Part shown: positions 10,201-20,407 of the stretch, piece by piece
How the letters are laid out: the number at the start of each line of letters is the position of its first letter
Numbering within the stretch: the first letter of the stretch is position 1
Source of the DNA: Adiantum capillus-veneris
Taxonomy: Eukaryota > Streptophyta > Polypodiopsida > Polypodiales > Pteridaceae
Assembly: GCA_014529385.2 (NCBI GenBank)
Contig: CM043944.1
Coordinates: 177,187,740-177,251,739, forward strand
DNA: 64,000 nucleotides
Direction of reading: 5' to 3'
Notes under the pieces: generated by a model
Database searches by the model: none
The model's input: the letters and a program-made list of their open reading frames with translations, nothing else
What the model was told of the DNA's origin: nothing
Program-made: the position numbers and the translations under genes

Positions 10201-11810
10201 TTGGTGGAGCCAAAAAAAAGATGCCTGAGAAAGAGAGATCATGTGTTTTTCATTGGGAGAAAAGCATGGTTAAGCACACTTTCAAGTGTAAACGTTCATC
10301 TTATCAAGATAAGCATAAAATATTGTGTCAAAAATGGTTACATGCACCTTCAAAACATGCAGCACAAGTATGCAAGGATGAACTCAAACAGTTTTGGAAA
10401 ACAGACCATGCTATTTTGGATGAGATTCCAACATTGGAAACATCGTTGTCATGGTGGGATGTCAGAGTGCCACATTGGGGAGACAAATTTGTTGCTCAAG
10501 ATGAGACAGGTGCTTTTGTCCCTTGAACAAATCTTTCTGAGGAAAAACATGCAAGTATGCGTGCTTCAATTGGTTATAAGAATAACATTGGTCTATATGA
10601 AGTCACTTATGCAGATATGTCACTAGAAGTTCTTCAAAGTGTGTGATACAATGCCTACTTGAAGGGCATGCAATCATCCACAGGACCAATGATGGCAGAC
10701 CTCGCAGCCAGATGTATGAGCAATCAGCCAGTGTCAACATCAAATAGAAAACTTCTTTATGTAGCTCACTCAACAATTTTTAAAATGAAAATACCAAGTC
10801 CAGAGATGAATAGAGCTACATTACGAGAAAAGGCGTGAAAAAATCACGCTCAATCTTTCTTGACGCCGATGAAACTCTTGAAGAAGACTCTCACTACTCC
10901 AGTTTACAATGCACCACATAGCCAACCAAATGCTTCCGCTACTCCTAGTCTTTGGCCATAGCAAAGGTGCCTCAGATTGTTTGGGCGATAAGGCACACTG
11001 AGTCTCGTAGAACATTGACACCTTTTGGTGTTCTCCCCGGAGAGAAAGTACGTTGTGGTAAGTTCATAAACAAAAATTTAGATAATGTTCAAAATGGTGC
11101 TCCTGCACCTTGCTTTTGGGGAAGGAGAAAATATCCTGCAGTGGTCACCAAACCAAAAGGGATTATTGAGGGGTTTGTATGGTTTTGCAATGACAGTAAC
11201 ACTCATGCATGGAATATTGATGGGATGATTATTTGACCTCCTGGCCCAGTGCCGGGGATGTGGGTTGTGGAAGAGGGAACGTGGCTGCTTCCATGGGAGG
11301 TTGAGATGATGCACAAAAATGGATTTGTGCTTCAGGGAGATAATATTACAGCACAACAAAACCTCCATCCTGGTGGGCAATTTGGAACACACCCGAGTTC
11401 TTTCCATGCTAGTTTTAGAGATGGAAAGCATGTAAGGTGGAGGAGAAAATTAACCAAAGACTTCAATGACAGGATAGCATTGGGCTAAAGCATGGCATCA
11501 CATCTAGTGAGAGAGATTATATTGGTACCAAATGCATCACATGTTTTTCATGTTAGCACTCAGGCTCACTTCAAAAGGGGGTTACTTATGCGGTGACCAT
11601 TGCAGACTTTCCTAGGTGTACTTGTGAGTATTTCCAAAAACGAGACAGTAGGCATCTCACGTACATGCCTTGCAAACACATGTACTTTGTGTATTTTTAA
11701 GTCCTTGGTTTGGATTCTATAGCTCATGAGTTTGTGCATCAGGAAAAACTGAGAAAAGTAGAGTTGTTCTAGGGATTGTGTGGGGCCAGAGTGCAAGCAT
11801 AGCATTGACT
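10201..11810 (+). pseudogene. Decayed SWIM zinc-finger protein gene
   Basis: Plus-strand fragments in several frames (10221-10526, 10952-11236, 11249-11488, 11494-11800). Near the end, after a one-base shift in a G run at about 11577, the translation reads VTYAVTIADFPRCTCEYFQ followed by YMPCKHMYFVY. This is the CxC...CxH signature of a SWIM zinc finger, found in FAR1/MULE transposases and ZSWIM proteins. Upstream motifs such as KQFWKTDHAILDEIPTLETS and SWWDVRVPHWGD are not ones I recognise. No DDE domain is evident, so it may be a host SWIM gene fragment or the 3' half of a MULE transposase. It is clearly non-functional. Confidence 0.55.
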
Positions 11811-12040
11811 TCTTGAGCTAAGGTTTGCAGCCCTCTATGGATTGGCCATTTTTTTGGATTCCTTGCAATTTCCATTGTAGGATGAGCGCCTATTATACTT
11901 ACATTGTTTTGATATCTTGTGTTACTTAATCCATTTGGCGTTTATATTGTTGCAAGGATCACCTTCTATGGATTGACCGTTTTGTTCGACTGGCGGCACT
12001 TGACATTATGGTAGAGCTTTTTTGTGCTATAAGTCATGTG
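11811..12040. other. Spacer with a duplicated short motif
   Basis: The string CTATGGATTG followed by GCC/ACC and a T run occurs twice (near 11836 and 11966). Nothing else is recognisable. Confidence 0.25.
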
Positions 12041-12097
12041 TAACTTTTGAGCAAGTCACGAAAGAGGCCTTGTATCTGGTAGATAATTGCAAGGCAG

Positions 12098-13142
12098 ATG
12101 GGGAGGTTACTGAAGACACAGATCAAGGAACAAGTAGCACCTCTTCAACCATTAGTGAGTCCATATATGAAATTGGGTGGGCAAAACCCAACTGTGCCAG
12201 ACATTGATCAAATGATCGAGGAAGTGATTAGAAGGATACACCAAAAAAACAGGATGAACCCAAATAGGACAACTGCCCATCCAAAAATGTGACACTTGTG
12301 GAGAAGATCATCCAGCCCAATGGTGCAACCTTCAACAAAGGCCAGGAGTAAATGCACCCTGAGTACTAAAGTGGTGTGCTACTGAAAAAAAATGGACAAA
12401 CCATGAAACCCATAAAGTTTTCTATAATCAGAACTATGTCAGAGACGCACAATACGGGCTACATGGAGGGCAACAATTTCCATCCCCTCCAAGATACCAA
12501 GCGGGGCCAAATAACGCGATCCAAGGGTAGCAGAAACCTCAACCAATATTGGGGCACCAACCTCCCTTACCCCAAGACAATAGGTCCATGGTACAAATTT
12601 CTCAACACGTAGAAACACCTTCTGATCAGAGTATAGTCCAAGTAGTCTCGTCTCTGGAAGATTCAGACAGTACCTACAAGAGGGGATTTGATGGGAATAC
12701 ATATGCTCCTGAGGGACAAATTCCATGGATAATTCTTGAAGAGATTCCTGAGCCCTCATACATATCACATCCAACTAAAAACCAGTACTTGGTCAATGAA
12801 AATATGCTTATGTTCATGGCAAACCAGAACTATAAACCTAGGGGGTATCCTCCTAGAGAAGGACAACCGTTGGGAGCTCCACAAGATTCTCTACCACCTA
12901 TAGGACCATGCTCTGAATGCGGCGATCATTGGGCAATGGTTTGTCCAAACAAAGGAGAACGGGTTAAATGTTTTGGGTTCTATGACGGATGTACCACTAC
13001 TCATCTTATTCCACACTATCCAAAAAACCCTGACAATAAAGGGAAAGCAACCATGAACAAGATGGGGATTGTGCCAAGCTCAAGTGGATCAAAAATAGAA
13101 CCAAACATTCTAAAACGCAATAACAAGAGCTCAATCACATGA
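12098..13142 (+). pseudogene. Gag C-terminal region with zinc knuckles
   Basis: Read across frames, the translation contains CDTCGEDHPAQWC (about 12292-12330), a CCHC knuckle interrupted by one frame change. In the open frame 12549-13142 it contains CSECGDHWAMVC (about 12910-12945), a compressed knuckle. The intervening sequence is rich in Gln, Pro and Asn, as in nucleocapsid linkers. The N-terminal capsid core is missing or decayed upstream. The role would be RNA packaging. Confidence 0.6.
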
Positions 13143-13185
13143 GGCTGCAAGGAATGCCCAAGCTAGTCAAACCGAAATAGAAAAT

Positions 13186-13608
13186 TTGTCTGTCCAAACC
13201 CCTAGGAAATCATGGAAGGCAAAACAAGACAAGATGAAAGATAAAAGAGAAAAAGAGAAAATGGATTTGGAAACCAAATTGCTACAAACCGTGGAAAAAT
13301 TGAGAAGGGAAAGAGACCTTAAGAGAAACAACAAGGTAAAAAAACCATCGTTTATACCATCGGGAGGATCTATCTTGATAGACAAGGTTTTTGAACCTTT
13401 GGATGCAATTTTAAAATCTTATAATGCAAGGCTAAAGCCTAACAAAACCCAAGAGGATAGGTGGTTAACGTACCCTCATCCGGGCTATGAAAAGGAGAGG
13501 CTAAAGATGTGCAAGGAGCTCATCCAAGCCGCTCAAGCGCTAACGGAACCATCAATTCCTACTGCTCCAAAAATTGAGGTATTAATCCGTGAAAAATTCA
13601 AGAGTTAG
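13186..13608 (+). pseudogene. Gypsy gag-pro linker, coiled coil
   Basis: An open frame of 140 codons. The first half is highly charged (Lys/Glu/Arg/Asp) and likely forms a coiled coil. The second half contains DRWLTYPHPGYEKERLKMCKE and no catalytic motif. It lies between the zinc knuckles and the protease, as the linker does in some plant Gypsy elements. Confidence 0.45.
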
Positions 13609-13661
13609 AGGGACAGGGAATTGAAAAGGAAGACCAACCAGATTATGTAAACGAAATACCA

Positions 13662-14527
13662 TTGGATACAAGGATGGCAGCCAATACATCAAATGGAATG
13701 TATTCTCAAGCACCACTGCCAATTCCGGAAGTGGAAGAACAATCGCCTCAGGAGCTATGGGAACATAACAAAAATAGAAAATATGGAAGTGCTACACTTC
13801 TATTAGCTCCTATCAATGAGATTCACTTGGAGCATGAGCTCTACCCAAATGACATCCGATCACTGTATGGTGATGCAGGTACAGTGATATCGGAAGACAG
13901 TAAACCACAGTCGTTGAAGATGAAGAAAGTACCTTCTCAATGGATGTCCAATACTAAGATGATGGATACAAAACTCTTCATGAGCTGATGTCATCCCCTA
14001 TTCATTGTACACTAACTCTATCAAAGTTACTGCAAGTAAGACCGCACCTTTGGGAGAAGGTCAGAAAAAAATTGAAAAAAGTAGGGTTGGTAATTCTGCT
14101 ACCCAAGGCTTCTCCAAAAACACTGAAGATAAAACCCTCGAAACAAACTAAACATGAGCTAGTACCAGTGAACAAGGTAGGGTATTATTGTGAAGGTGAA
14201 GAAGGAAATACTACCCTGCCGGTGGAGTACAAAGAGGTTAAGTCGATAGCAACATTGGATAGTGGGGCTGGAATAGCCATAGCTACCAAAGCAATGTGGA
14301 AAAAATGGGGGAAACCTGCTCTCCAAAAGACTAGAATGAAACTTCAATTAGCAGATGGGTATCTAGAAAGACCAATTGGCATCCTGGAGCAAATTGTGGT
14401 AACCTCTTGCGGAATTGCATATGAACACACGTTCGCTATTATGAATTTCGACAAGAGCAGCAATCTCAATATCATATTGGGCAGACCATTCATGCGTCAT
14501 CTCAAAATGGTACAAGATTGGGATTAA
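13662..14527 (+). pseudogene. Gypsy aspartic protease (retropepsin)
   Basis: The frame 13988-14527 holds a retropepsin. The active-site loop is TLDSGAGIAIATKAMW (about 14250-14300), followed by the flap region and the ILGRPFM motif near 14475-14500. It would process the gag-pol polyprotein. The upstream frame 13662-13988 is a variable linker. The domain itself is uninterrupted, although the gene around it is broken. Confidence 0.8.
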
Positions 14528-15358
14528 AACTATATCCATCTAAGGAACAAGGATGTCACTACAGAAAGTAGTGTCACAGATCATAATTATAGAGATGTAG
14601 AATGAACCACGGGAGAAGACCGGCTTGGCTATAGAACAAAGCTAACCATTGGACAAGAGAAGCTTGGCTACAGAACAAAGCTCACCACTACACATGAGAA
14701 GCTTTTGAAGGTGGTAGTTTAAAAAGGGAAGATTGCATTCTTGATAGGACTACACAAGACGAGGCATATATACAAGAACCTTTTCTAGAAGAGATGTTCG
14801 AACCTTTTGGATGGAAACAAATACTAGCCACTCTGCGATGAGGAAGGATATAATATCATTCCATTCCAAATGATGAGTGTCAACCTAGATACGAAATTAG
14901 AATGGGAAGTTCTTGACAAGGAGGGGTTGCCGATTGCCAATGCATAGTGGATGAGATCTCAGTAAGAGACCTTGACCAAACGGACAAAGAAGCTTTCTAG
15001 GACTCGACGGATTAGCTATTAATGGACAATGCAGATGACGAGCTGTCTAGTAGCTCATGTCAGAACATCAAACAAAAGGATCAACGGGTGATCTACTATG
15101 ATTTTTCGAACCAAAATCCTCGAAGACAAAGTAGATATCGGAATAAAGGCATAAACAAACAAAAGAAGAGAAGAGAAGACTCGGTACCTCTGTTAACCGA
15201 CAAAATATAGTACTTAAGGTTAGTAAAAGCAAGTGATTGCCTCAATGACGGGATATCAAAGAGGTATATGAAACCTAATTCAACCAAAACAAAAATGAAA
15301 AAAAAAAAAGAACACACAAAAACCAAAAAAGGAGAGCAATTCCGAGAAATCAACAAAG
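14528..15358 (+). other. Decayed pro-RT spacer
   Basis: No frame is open for long. A tandem pair near 14616-14700 repeats AGAAGCTTGGCTACAGAACA-like sequence about 45 bp apart. One short frame (15022-15210) has no recognisable motif. Confidence 0.4.
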
Positions 15359-16463
15359 TTGTCCAAAATGGAGTGCAAAATCAAATACAATGAACTGAAA
15401 CGAGCTTTGAAGGAAGTTTGGACAACAAAAATGGAAACTGACGAGGAATCAAACGATGATAAATTTGATGCACCTTCCCACTATAAGAAGTATACTATTC
15501 AAGATAGAAAAATTGTGGTGCAGAAACCCAAGCAAGATCCCAAAGAACCAGGAACTTCATATGATGGACCTAAAAAATCCAAAGGTATCAACTTAGTAGA
15601 ATCAGGCAAGCCTAAATCGGCATACATCACCACGGACCTAACTGACGAAGAAGAGCGACTTCTAGTCGATACGCTCAAACAATACAAAGATGTCTTTGCA
15701 TGGTCATACAAAGATCTAAAGGGGATATATCCTAAAAAATTTCAGCACGCTATACCCCTTAAGTGTGATGCCAGACCATGCAAACAACGTCCTTACATGT
15801 ACAATGAGACTTTTGCCAATAAAATTAAGAGATAGGCAAACTGAAGGATGCCGAGTTTATCTACGAGATTGAACACACCGATTGGGTGTCCCCTGTTAAG
15901 GTAGTACCCAAAAAGAATGGAAAATTGCATGTCTGTGTAAACAGGTAAATGCAGCCACCATAAGGAATAACTATCCACTGCCCATAACAGATCATGTTAT
16001 TGAGAGGGTAGCAGAGAAAGAGGCCTATAGTTTTTTTGGATGGGTTCTCATGCTACAATCAGTTGACAATTAAAGCGGAATCATCATAAGACATCTTTTG
16101 CAACAGAGTGCGGTATATTTGCCTACAAGGTAATGCCTTTCGACCTCACCAATGCCCCTGCTACATTCCAAAGACTAACAAGTCATGCATTCAAGGAATA
16201 TCTCAGACAATTTCTAGAGATATACATGGATGATCTTTGTGTTCATTCTCATCGGAGAAGTGACCGATATAACGCATCTAGGAAAAGTCTTTGACAAGTG
16301 CAAAACATATTGTATTTGCTTAAACCTTGAAAAATGCATCTTTATGGGAAGACAAGGTAAAATTTTGAGCCACATTGTGTCCAAAAATGGAATTTTTACT
16401 GATCAAGAGAAGGTACAAATAATTGTTGCACTACCAAGACCAACAAAGATGAAGGAAGTGTAG
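15359..16463 (+). pseudogene. Gypsy reverse transcriptase
   Basis: The frame 15359-15835 contains LTDEEERLLVDTLKQYKDVFAWSY and LKGIYPKKFQHAIPLK, the usual run-in to RT. The domain continues with stops and shifts: HTDWVSPVKVVPKKNGKLHV, a FLDGFSCYNQL equivalent (about 16030-16070), MPFDLTNAPATFQRL (about 16135-16170) and LEIYMDDLCVHS (about 16216-16250), where the YMDD catalytic aspartates are preserved at nucleotide level. At least four frame disruptions make it inactive. Confidence 0.8.
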
Positions 16464-16479
16464 GCATTTAAGGGACATT

Positions 16480-16842
16480 GTGGGTACTACATGCATTTCA
16501 TATATATGTATGTTTTTGTACGCCCTCATTGCTAAGGTTGAATGGACAGAAGAATGCGAGCAGGCTTTTCATAAATTGAAGCAGAAACTAATTTTTGCTC
16601 CAATTTTTCTAGCCCATGACTGTAGCAAAATCTTTAATGTTCATGTTGATGCTAAACAACGTAGAGATAACTATACCACTACGGAAAGAGAAGGTCTGGG
16701 AATGATATATGTTGTCAAAAATTTAGACACTACCTTCTTGCAAAAAAATTGTTTTCTTTGTGGATCACCAAGCACTACTATATTTAGTAAACAAGCCCTG
16801 CAACATTGGAAGAATTGTTTGCTGGTTTATACCATTGCTTGA
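16480..16842 (+). pseudogene. Gypsy RNase H domain
   Basis: An open frame with VEWTEECEQAFHKLKQKL, then FNVHVDAK (the first catalytic Asp in HVDA) and YTTTEREGLGMIYVVKN (catalytic Glu). The region between the two is shortened compared with complete Gypsy RNase H. The third Asp is degraded (in-frame CGSPSTTIF instead of a TDH-type motif). Confidence 0.7.
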
Positions 16843-18260
16843 GTTTGACTTTACGGTAGTCGTAAAAAAGGGGACTACACAAACACACACGAGTAGATCA
16901 TCTTTCACAACTGTTTCATGTGGAAGCACCTGAGGGTATCGATGATGATTTTCCCAACTTGTATCTGTTTAACATCAAAATGGTTCCAAGGTGGAGCAAA
17001 GAAGTCAATCCTCTACTCACTATCTGGTCATTACAGGTAGAAAGATAGCCATCAATTATACAACAAACACAAAATCTCCAGCTTTTAACAGGATGTTTGT
17101 ACAAACACGGTAAGGATGAAATATTGAGACTATGTGTATATCCCAAAGAATCCACCTACTACCTCAAACAGGCTCATATACAAAATACGGGGTTTCACAA
17201 TGGAGAAACGCAAACAGGCCAATGGCTAAAGAGATTGGGACTCTATTGGCCAATCATGGAACACAATGTCCATACATATGTAGATCATGTGATGGATATA
17301 GAAAACAACCTCCAGTGGAACATGCCACCCTGTTCCGAGTAGTGCAAGCACCCAAATGGAGTACTCACATAGCTGAGTACTTAAAAAATAAGACCTTCCC
17401 AAAGGGATGGGGCAAGGCAAGAATGAAAAATATAGAAGAAGAGGCCAAACACTATGTGCTCATTGCCAACCAACTGTATAGGCGGGGAAAAAACAAACAA
17501 CTATGGCTGTGTGCTACGAAAAGCGAATGTTACATCATCTTAAAACAAGCACACTCAGGACAGCCAAGGGGACATTTCTTTGCTCATAAAACGGCAAAGC
17601 TCATGCTACGCTCACGCATATGGTGGCCAACCATGTTTATGGATGTAGAGACCTATGTCAAATGATGTGATGAATGTCAATGCACAAAACCACCCCTACG
17701 TAGAGATAATATGCCACTAAGGCCAATGATGGAGGTACGTGATTTTGCCAAACGGGGCATTGACTTTATTGGTCCCATCATACCTCCAAGATACAAGTCG
17801 CACACACAATACATCATAGTAGCAACAGAATACATAACAGAATGGACTGAAGCAAAGGAAACCCAAAAAAATGATACACAAACTAAAACTCAGTTCCTTT
17901 ACAAACACATACTTACAAGATATGGTCTACCCATAGAAATAGTGAGGGATAGGGGAACACACTTTTTAAACAATGTCATTAAAAGCCTCCTTGACAAATT
18001 CATGGTAGTCCATCGCAAATCAGCATCCTATCATCTGCAAGCTAATGGATAAGCAGAGGGTACCAACAAAATCTTATGCACTGTAGTCACAAAAATAGTC
18101 AGTGACTCAAGAAATGATTGGGATCAAAATCTACACACAACATTATGGGCTTAAAGAATAGCTTTTAAAACTTCCATCGGTACGACTCCCTTTAACCTAG
18201 TGTTTGGGATTAATGCAATTCTACCTATGGAATTCTTAATCAAAACCCTACGAGTGGCAA
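16843..18260 (+). pseudogene. Gypsy integrase with two HHCC-like modules
   Basis: Upstream is a GIDDDFPN segment typical of the RNase H-IN linker. The first zinc-binding-like module (about 17140-17310) reads YLKQAHIQNTGFHN, then LYWPIMEHNVHTYV and SCDGYRK in the alternate frame. The second (about 17535-17700) reads ILKQAHSGQPRGHFF, IWWPTMFMDVETYV and CDECQCTKPP. The catalytic core follows: GIDFIGPI (first Asp, about 17757), VRDRGTHF (second Asp, about 17944) and, after a stop, AEGTNKIL, where the Glu follows (about 18055). GTTPFNLVFG marks the end of the core. Several stops inactivate it. Confidence 0.8.
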
Positions 18261-18825
18261 CACCATCAGGATGGACGGGCCATGATCTATCGGAGAGACT
18301 AGACACCCTGTAACAATTAGATGAAACCCGACTTAGAGCGATAGCGGGGATATATGCTCAAAAAAATAAATGAAGGCTTTCCATGATCAACAAGTGATTA
18401 GAAAGGAGTTCCAAGGAGGGGATTACGTTTTAATGTATACCCTCAAACAACACTCCAAAAAACTCAAAAAGTGAGGGATGGGGTTTTTTGTAATACATGA
18501 TATATCACAAAGCGGGACCATCAAGCTTGCAGCATTAGCAAGGGAGTAGATGCCTAATTGGATGAGTGGCTACAGATTAAAGAAGTATCTTCTTCCACTG
18601 ACACCAAAAAAACTCAAAACCATACATGCAACAGCTCAGCACAGAACTCAATCACATGACATTCGAGAACAGGCACGCATAGCAGGAAGCCAAAATTAGA
18701 ATATTAAAGCGCAAGGAGCAAGCAAACTTTCAGAGAAAAGCACAATAGATTGATTTTATTGATACTACTCCAATAGCATCCATATAAACAGTCGCTACAT
18801 GGTTAGGTGGAATGGATCTATGCAT

Positions 18826-19131
18826 TAATTTACAGCTTGTTGATGGCACCACTGATTGAGAATTAGTGGACACCGAGGCAAGAGCTAATGTTGTTAACTA
18901 CTCCACTTACAGAAACTCACAGGGGACCCTCTAATTCCAAACACGATGGGTTCAAAGTAGCAAACAAAGGCACAATGGACAGTCTGGGATACATAAATTT
19001 ACCAATCACTATTGATGGAACAATTTATCCTCATCAATTTCATGTGGTCAAAGACTAGGATCTTAACGAAGCAGTTATTCTAGGAGTTCCATGGATGTGC
19101 ACTTATCAGGCCATGCCAAACTAGTAGGACA
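18826..19131 (+). pseudogene. Second retropepsin-like domain downstream of integrase
   Basis: One frame reads QLVDGTTD-stop-ELVDTEARANVVNYS, where LVDTEARANVV matches the active-site loop LVDTGAxxNVV with Gly changed to Glu. After a frame change the sequence reads GTMDSLGYINLPITIDG, YPHQFHVVKD, a stop, and DLNEAVILGVPWM, the C-terminal ILG motif of retropepsins. It is distinct in sequence from the protease at 14.2-14.5 kb. Either the element carried an extra aspartic protease after IN or another element's fragment is joined here. Confidence 0.55.
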
Positions 19132-19974
19132 ATAACTTACAACTCAGACAAGAGGACCAATTTTTTGCCACGCCCTTTGTACAAACAGACCATGTATGGG
19201 AACCTCTACCATCACCATAGGCACTCGTTCCATGATAGTATCCAATCGTCGTCAAGAAAATATGTGTTAAAAAAATCCATCATGCACATCAATTTGAAGA
19301 AATTGTGGATACAAAATGACAAAGCAATACAAGTCAGCCTACATTGCCTCAACAGAAATCCAACATTGCCAAAAAGCCTACGGTTTCTGTCGGACAACCT
19401 AGGCCAATCCAACATCACCCTCGAAAATCCAAAGATGTTAAGTGGGTATGTAAACCAAAACAGACTCGCTCACGCGATGCCTCTTCTAGGGAATCCACAA
19501 GCAAGCAATCTTAATGGAAAACAAAACAAAACCCTCAGGCAAAACAACCAGTAGCATCACAACTTCTGCAGGTCACCGTCAAACACAGGGCGCATCTTCT
19601 ACAATTACTACTATTTGGACCACGAAGCTTCAATGTGACCTCACCACCAACAGCCACTGAACATATTGTTCGGCACCCTTCTCTTGCACATCATTTTGTT
19701 TTCCCATATTGTATATCCTACATCAGCATCATAGAGCCACACTATACGGCTATGCATAGACACATGCTTTGTTCACATGCACTCTAACACATGTTCGTCT
19801 GGAACGGCTCACTCTAGGAAGGGGGAAAATGCAGCAGGATTATCATTGTATGTATTATGATCATATTATTTCTTTTATTTTTTTTAAATTTTTCATTAAA
19901 AACAAGCTTTTTAGAGCCTGATAAACTCTTAGCCGGGATATTCATGAGCCATACAGACACCATCTAATACCAGG
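19132..19974. other. 3' tail of Gypsy element and AT-rich flank
   Basis: An open frame at 19165-19554 has no recognisable domain. A purine tract (AGGAAGGGGGAAAA, near 19816) could be the polypurine tract, but no matching LTR pair was found. From 19860 the DNA is T/A-rich. Confidence 0.3.
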
Positions 19975-20042
19975 TTAACACTAGGTTGGTAACCGGACAG
20001 TTTTCTGTCCTAGGATAGTTTTATGTCCTTTTTAACTGGAAA
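19975..20042 (+). repeat. Candidate left terminus of piggyBac element (TTAA + inverted-repeat-rich end)
   Basis: TTAA at 19975-19978 is followed by CACTAGGTTGGTAACC and then GGACAGTTTTCTGTCC, a perfect 6-bp palindrome around TTTT. A related copy (ATAGTTTTATGTCC) follows. piggyBac elements insert at TTAA and carry short terminal and subterminal inverted repeats. I did not find a matching right end, so this is only a candidate. Confidence 0.3.
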
Positions 20043-20407
20043 AGTTTGACAAATTAATTCTAGAAATTCAAGCTAGATAACATAGATTGACCAATTGGGG
20101 TAGGTGAGGAAAAACTTAAAAAAAACTTGGAACTTTTTCCAGCATTGTTGCATGCCTTCTAATTTGAGTAATTAAGCAACTATCCAATCTAAGCATGGAA
20201 AATTGCATGCAACAGCCACCTTCCAATTGAGTGTCGTGCCTCCCCAAAATCTCAAATTCATGCATGGGAGCTCCAGATCGGGGAGAATTGAGGCCCATAG
20301 GATCTTGCCTAGATCTAAGGGCTCCAAATGAAAGCCCCAACTCAAGCAATTGGGGTAGGGTAGCGTGAGGAGAGCCAAAATTCCAAGAAATAGAGGCTGA
20401 GGAACAA
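20043..20407 (+). other. Putative 5' untranslated region of piggyBac gene
   Basis: 365 bp with no plus-strand ORF, between the candidate terminus and the transposase frame. No clear TATA box was seen. Confidence 0.3.

Larger units (their letters stand above)
12022..19560 (+). mobile_element. Decayed autonomous-type Ty3/Gypsy retrotransposon
   Basis: Domains occur in Ty3/Gypsy order on the plus strand: gag zinc knuckles (12.29-13.05 kb), protease (14.16-14.53), RT (15.6-16.4), RNase H (16.5-16.84), integrase (17.0-18.25), then a second protease-like domain (18.83-19.13). Many stops and frame changes mark an old copy. I could not define LTRs; a purine tract at about 19816-19830 (AGGAAGGGGGAAAA) may mark the 3' end. 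Confidence 0.75.
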
